Part shown: positions 57,561 through 64,000 of the stretch, in pieces | Layout of the letters: the number at the start of each line of letters is the position of its first letter | Numbering within the stretch: position 1 is the first letter of the stretch | Assembly (NCBI GenBank): GCA_023935145.1 | Contig: CM043698.1 | Span: 14,740,001-14,804,000, forward strand | DNA length: 64,000 nucleotides | Direction of reading: 5' to 3' | DNA from: Bretschneidera sinensis | Lineage: Eukaryota; Streptophyta; Magnoliopsida; Brassicales; Akaniaceae | Made by a program: the position numbers and the translations under genes | The notes under the pieces: model-generated | What the model was told of the DNA's origin: nothing | What the model saw: the letters and a program-made list of their open reading frames with translations, nothing else | Database searches by the model: none

Positions 57561-60500
57561 GTATCACAAATCAGTAGAGAAACCAAGGCCTGGATTTAAC
57601 AGTGGCATGATAAGAATATAAAAAGAAAACAGATCAGTAGAGAAGCCAAGACTTACATGTAATTAAAAAGGAAAGCAGATCAGTATAGAAAACAATATCA
57701 CAAATATTAGCAGCTAATAAAAATGTAGTAAGGGAGAATCGAATCAATAGGAAAGAAGCAAAAAACAGTGTCCACTCCTTGCTGATGCCAAGAATCTGTG
57801 ACAGTAACGAAAAAGCAAAATAAGTAATATTGAAGCAAAGACATCCAAAGTAGCACAGCTGAAACTCAGAAAGAGGTCTAAGAGATGATCAGATTGATTG
57901 AAGTTTACCGAGAATAAAATAAAACAAATCAAGAACGTGTTAGTAAATAACTCAACTTTGAGAAATTGTTTATGCTCGAATACCTTAAGGTTCGGTTCGA
58001 AAGTCTCTCAAACAGTTCAATAACGTATTATCGAGTTCAAGCTTAAACTAATATTTATTTAATATTTTTATTTATTTAAATTATAATTTAGACTCGAGTT
58101 CGAACTCGAATAGACAATCCAAAATTCAGACTCAAACTCAAATAGACTCGTTTATTATTAAACTCAAACTCGATTCCAAATTCTCAAGGCTGTTGATTTA
58201 AAATCTAGATGAAGTCAAATATCTTAACATTTCAAAGTGCTTATTGCACATTCTTTCAAAAGACTGTATCCATTTAGGTTGTTGATGTTCGACCACTTAT
58301 ATTTTAATTAAATAAATGCTTTAATTAATGATGCTTTTAACAGTTTAGTGTTTTAAGTTAAAATATGTTGTGTTAGTTAAATATCTGGTTAGGGATACAT
58401 TTGTCTTTTTTACTTAAACCTTGCTTCTCAAATAATTAGCTTGAATTTGAAAATAAACAACACAACTTAAGAGGAGCCAATAAGTAAAACTCAATTGGAA
58501 TAAATTTTTTTTTTTAAAAAAATAACTATTCAAAAAACACAAATACATACACATACGTAGAGGAAAAAAAATAATGACTGTTAAATATATGACTTTCAAT
58601 ACACCGAAGCTTTAAAAGAATATTTTTTTTGAAACTGTAAAATGATATTTATATATAGTTTTCCTTAAATACATTTTTTCACTGTGAAACAATGATAGAA
58701 TCTTTTGATCCTTTTAATTTTTTTTATAATTTATTAAAAAAATGCATACATAAAAATATATATATATCCCTCGTAATTTAGCCGTAATAATTGGTATTCA
58801 ACATATTTGATAAAAATGAAAATAGATCAATAAAAAAAATTGCATAATATGAAAATAGTGAGATTTTTGTTTTTAATCATGTCTATAATGTTTGATGCTA
58901 TTCAAATTTTTTATAATTATAACTTCATATTTTCGTGTCGACTATATTATCAAAATTTGTTGATAATTTTTATTTATTTTTGTATGACCACTTAATTTAA
59001 TTGGTCAAAAGTCTCAGAGCAATTCAAGCCATTAAAAGGGAGTGAAAATAGGCTTTATGCACTATGGATAAAGGTAGGCTGATATGATGCCTACGAAGAT
59101 AGGTTGACAAGAGGATACGTGGTACTTTTCAATTGGATGATACAGATTTCTTTCCCCCACCTACATGTTTATGGGATCCACTTAAGATTCAATTGCTTTG
59201 TCTCCACTTTGTCTCCCGCTTTGTCTTCGGAACATCTTTCCTTGTACTTGAAAATCAAAGCACAACAAAGATCACGTATGGTTAGGTTGTACTGCACTTG
59301 AACGTTGACCTTACTGGCCGACAAACCAATCTACTTCCTCCACGTGGTTGATGAATACGAATGCAGACTTGAAACAATTTTTAATTTTTTTTCTTCACAA
59401 AAATAGATTTTTAACAAAAAGATAACAGACTATATATATAATTGAACCATTTGACCAAACTCTCTTTGACGTGTGCGTACGCACATCTATACGTACACGC
59501 ATTTAGATCCATGTATGATATCTAAGATTTTGAATGACATAATTTTATGATATGATTTTTTTTCTCAATAAATTAGGATTTTGAATTAATTGATTAAAAT
59601 CTATTAATCGAATTGTTTTGAATCGTTTAAATAAAACGGTTCAATTAATAGGTTCAATAACTTAAATTGATATTGAATTAATTAATTGAATAATATATAT
59701 CGGTTAATTTATTGGTTGACAGTTAATTTTTTTAAAACATTTTGATTATTTAACCTATTAAAAAATAAATTAATATTAATAAAATGTTAAATATAAATAT
59801 AATATAATAATTTAAAAAATATTAAGTATAAATTAAATAAATAATATATAAAAAAATTTAAAAAATTAATTATATAAAACAGTATTGGATAATTGATTAA
59901 TCGACTATGCTAATCGAAATCAGTTTGATCGGTTAATGTCAAAATACTTAGATTAATTCGATTGAAACGATTAAAAAAATCGATTAAAATTTTAACTGAT
60001 CGAACCAACTGTTTTGACCGTTTGCACACCCTTACAATAAACCAAAATTAAGCCAATTACTTATGAAAAAAGAGTTTTGAAAATAATCAAAAGTTAATTT
60101 TATTTTAGAAAGAAAAAATTTTGTGTTGGAATAAATATTTTTATAACTATGATATTACCAAATGTAAATTAATTTTTAGTTTCATAATTATTTTATTAAA
60201 ATTTATTTTTGACAATAGTTTAGCATTTAGTAGTAGGTAAGAATTCCTAATAGTTTAGTAGCAGTAAAGTAGCATACAATCGTTTCATCTACTTTGCGTG
60301 AATTCAAACAAAGAGATAAAAGCACCAACCAAAAGGAAATGGATTAAATGAATTTGAAATAATACCTTTTTCTCTTTAATTTGCTGTTTAACACCGACAA
60401 GCTTTTGACTTGTTTCCTTGTCTTCGTTTTCACCCACATAAAACCACATTATAATAAGCACAACACTATGTTGCACTATGCACAACTAATTCAAAACTGA

Positions 60501-60869
60501 TCATTCTTATTTCACTAACACTCCCCCTATTGGCATCTTCTTCTCCCTCCCTCCTTTTTTTTTTTTTTTAAGGCATCATCTTTTTGTTATATATATTTGT
60601 AATTAATAAATTGTTCACATATTCTCATTAATGTAAACTTTTGAAATAATTAATATGTTAATTTTTTGTCATTTAAGATACATTTAAATAACTCTTTGAT
60701 AAGTAATTTGGTGTCATCATAATCACTTTTATCTAATTATGTGAGTTTTTCTCACTCAAAATTATAAAGAAAAATAAATTTAGCCTCACTTGAGTTTTGA
60801 AGTAACTCATACTCACCCCTTTGTATTTTAAACAATTATATTTACTTCATTTATCTTTTGCTTTTATAG
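57561..60869. other. AT-rich intergenic DNA with dispersed repeats
   Basis: TCGAGTTCGAACTCG-type repeats lie at 57960-58190, with relatives at 40180-40230 and 54310-54420. AACGGTT/CGATTAA-rich sequence at 59580-60035 ends in GTTTGCACACCCTTA, an hAT-like end. No gene was found. Confidence 0.4.
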
Positions 60870-61340
60870 TGTTAGAATATCCACATGCAAGTTATCACAT
60901 ATCAGAAAGAAATAAAAAATAAGAACGAGTTATATACATGGTTTGGGTCCAAAACTCTTGAGCTTAAGCTTTTGAGTCATATTGATATCCATCCATGCAT
61001 ATCAAGCTCGTGTTCATATAATCAAGTGGTATCAAAGCCTGGTTCGAGTTGGTTACACGATCGTTTGACTCCCATAATACTGCCATGTGCTTGAGTCTCT
61101 GAATGAGAAGCGTTTGTGTGCCCACAGTTGTATACCCGTGAGAACTCCCATGATTGAGTTTAGTTTGACTTCTCGTCGAGTGATCAGCAGTTCTACTCAA
61201 GTGAGAGTTTGGTATGTAACTTATACGTGAGTAGGAGACGGGTTATATACATAAGTTTGGAGTCAAAACTCATGAGTTTAAACTTTTAAGTTTTATCGAT
61301 GTCTATCCATATAGATCATACTTGTGTTTGTAAAATCTTC
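60870..61340 (+). mobile_element. Candidate TRIM (miniature LTR retrotransposon)
   Basis: An LTR-like segment 60870-61024 (TG to CA) is followed two bases later by TGGTATCAAAGCC (61027-61039), a one-mismatch initiator-Met PBS. A diverged second copy of the LTR segment, about 61211-61340, shares GTTATATACAT, AAAACTC and TGAG blocks. The internal part is under 200 bp with no ORF. Confidence 0.55.
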
Positions 61341-64000
61341 CACAATATGAAATACTCCCGACTTTATCATATAGTTTGCATTATTTATTACAGATATCCC
61401 ATTACCGTGAGTAAAACCATTATAAATTTGATCACAAACAATGCCATATCCATCAACAATTATTTTTAAACCCGAAACTACCTTTACATATGTAAAGAAA
61501 GATAAATTGCCATCACTACTCAAAATTATGTATATCTTCTTGAAACAAGAGACATTCAACTTTCATGGAACTTATAGGCAAGCTTGTGCTACCCATGAAT
61601 TGCAGAAGGAAAGTTTCAATAATGTTTTAAAATGAAAACTTATGACTCATAAAATAAAATAATTATAAACTTATCTTAAACTTGATTAGTCAAAGCTTAT
61701 TGATACCAAAAAGTCATTATAAACTAATTAACTAAAAATGTATTAAACTAATTTTATAATTCATCTTAAAATATGATTATTCAAATTAAATAAAATAAAA
61801 AGTTTATTTTCTTAGAAATATATTTAATTAATTATTTCATGAAGGGTAAATTTTATGAAAGAGATAATTTCATCTTTTTATTCTTTTCATCTTAATTTTA
61901 TAGAATTTGTTAAATTAAATCTAGTCAAGTGATGTACATGTACTTGTTCAAAATACAAGGAGATACATGTAAATTATCTCAAACCTTAATTGGGTTGATG
62001 TAATTTTTTCCAAAAAAAAAAAAAAAAATCGTGTTTCCAAATTAATTAAAGGATCACATTTTGGTTTTCCGATTCTCAAGTAACAAGAAGATGTTAAGTG
62101 ATTCACTTTTTCTATTAAGATTTCTTTCTCCTGCTTTTAGTGGGTAGACATTTTAAAAGATTTTCCACTTCAAGATTTTATCTCTTACTCCAATGTCGCA
62201 CAAAGTTATCAAACTTTTGTTCATTGCTTAATTTGTGGTTGTGGTTTTATGATTTTGCTTGGAATAATTAATTACACGTTGACGGTATAATTATTTGTAT
62301 AAATAAGTTTGTTTATGTCAAAAATCATTTGATGATGTCAATAAAGTTTCGATTCACTGATAAAAACATTAAAACTTGGTTACGAGACTTTAAGGTTTTA
62401 AATCTAACTTCTATCGATGTGTTAATTATTTGTCTAATTTATTTTTTGATTATTTAACTTTTTTTCATTTTAAATGAGTACCGTGAACAAAATTGTATTT
62501 GTGTTTGTATATAGAATTACTTCAATAATAATAAAAAATTTGTTGATAATTTTGTTATAAAAAATTGAAGTTAGTGATATTGTCATAGTCAAATTTGTTA
62601 ATGCTTCATTAACGAATGTTTTGAATTGACAAAAAAAAAATGTTCAAGAAAATTAAGTTGAGGAAATCTGAGCCGTTGATGATGACAATGTTGCTGATGA
62701 TCGATGAGAGTGGGAAGCAAGGCAAAGTCAAAATATGGTTTGTTAACAGAGCTTCACTAGTCTTTCGACTTTGATAAACCAAATTAAGCCAAGGATAGTC
62801 GCCTTAAGAGTCAAAGGAATGAGTGGAAAAACTTGATCTAGATTTCAAGCTATTGATTTTTCCATTTTAGAATCAAATTCACAGAGTTGAAAGATGGGTT
62901 TCACAAGTACTTGAAAGTTGAAAGGAAGGCTGATTCTGTCTATTCAAAAACTTTTGTTATGGTATTAACAATTTCAGCTTTGGTAATATTGCTACCTAAA
63001 AAACCACTTAATAATTGGTCATTCACACCCAACGTAGCAAATCTGGAAGATTAGAGTTTTGATCCTTTTGTTCAATTTGCATTTGCAAAATAAATATTTT
63101 AGTGGGCAAAATAATTAGGTTTAATATATATATTCATAAACAAATATCATGTTAAATTCATCAATTTTAATCGGTAATATTTAGTTCAACGGTTATTGTT
63201 TGAAGTCTAAATACTTGGATGGAAATTTAAGATCGAATTTGAGAATTGTTGTGGCATGATCATGGATAGAATACAATGCACCATTTTTTTTTATAAAAAA
63301 AACCTCTAATTTCATTTTTAGTAAGTAACTATAATCTTTTTGTTTCCGATTATGTCACTATGTATTATTCATCCAATTAAAAGATTAAATTTTTTTAGTT
63401 ATCCATCGGTAAAATAATGAAAATTTGATAAATATGGTTTAAAAAAGTATTCAATTTTTTTTTAAAATTTTAAGTTAATAAACATTTATGAAATTAAAAT
63501 CGAAATCATTTCAAAAGGTCAATTGTGACATATAAAGTGTAACGAAATGAGTAAAACTTTATGAAGCATGCGGTACCTTTAGGAAGAAAAAAAAAACAAT
63601 TTGTTTTACTTACCTATTTTATGGTTAAACACGTACTTTTGATGATAAAAACAAAATATTAAAAATAAAATAAAAAAGTAATTTTATTATTAAAAATATA
63701 AATCTTATAATCAAAAAAATATTTTTATAAATTGTCTTTTTCTTTTGTAAAGGCACTTTATAGCCACCAATTTTAAATTAAAATCTTCTGCACTAAATAA
63801 AGAGAAAAATTAAATACATTGAAATATGATTTGGCCCCTCCCCCTTCTTTCATGTTTAGATATACATTGAATAAAATCCTACTGACAGGAAAGGTATATG
63901 AAATGTGGACCACCAAAGAAGGCCAAAAAGGCAACTCCACATGTCAAAGTTTATCAAACAAAAACAACCCACACGCTGTTCTCAAAGAACATGGAAATAT
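61341..64000. other. AT-rich intergenic DNA
   Basis: No gene is recognised. At 63508-63560 a short stretch (ATTTCAAAAGGTCAATTGTG) matches part of the ~790-bp array unit, showing that this piece is also dispersed. Confidence 0.45.

Overview
The window is nuclear DNA of a flowering plant, probably a eudicot. It is AT-rich and dense in transposons. It carries one interrupted gene with GT-AG introns whose product matches plant MAD1 over its full length, together with LTR retrotransposons primed by initiator-tRNA-Met, L1-type LINEs, tRNA-derived SINEs and several MITE types. The species cannot be named from the sequence.

Layout. (1) 1-9549: most of a young SIRE/Maximus-type Ty1/copia element on the + strand. 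The 5' LTR is cut by the window edge. It is followed by a PBS, gag, an in-frame amber codon, pol, an env-position ORF, a polypurine tract and an intact 1,256-bp 3' LTR. (2) 9550-10886: the gag end, PBS and 540-bp LTR of an older copia element on the - strand; the young element sits in its zinc-knuckle codons. (3) 12079-13709: a decayed solo LTR related to the first element, on the - strand. (4) 17349-36758: the MAD1 spindle-checkpoint gene on the + strand. Sixteen exons rebuild a 723-residue frame. Its introns hold a LINE with target-site duplication, an hAT-like element containing a LINE that contains a SINE, a Tourist-like MITE and a partial exon duplication. (5) 36759-64000: no convincing intact gene. 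This part holds a MULE-like MITE, a SINE, CACTA ends, eight tandem copies of a ~790-bp repeat (45.2-51.5 kb), two adjacent foldback MITEs, an RNase H relic and a possible TRIM.

The most unusual signal is in the SIRE-type element. The 12-bp palindrome CCAGTCGACTGG occurs in two arrays, one in U3 of the LTR and one between pol and the env-position ORF. Each array is five pairs. Neighbouring starts are 21-22, 31, 42 or 52 bp apart, always close to a multiple of 10.5 bp. The internal array is followed at once by a TATA box and then the third ORF, which suggests a second promoter. One degenerate pair carries compensating changes that keep the two copies complementary, so a stem-loop role is also possible. 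The diverged solo LTR keeps one pair at the same 21-bp spacing and about the same distance from its TATA box.
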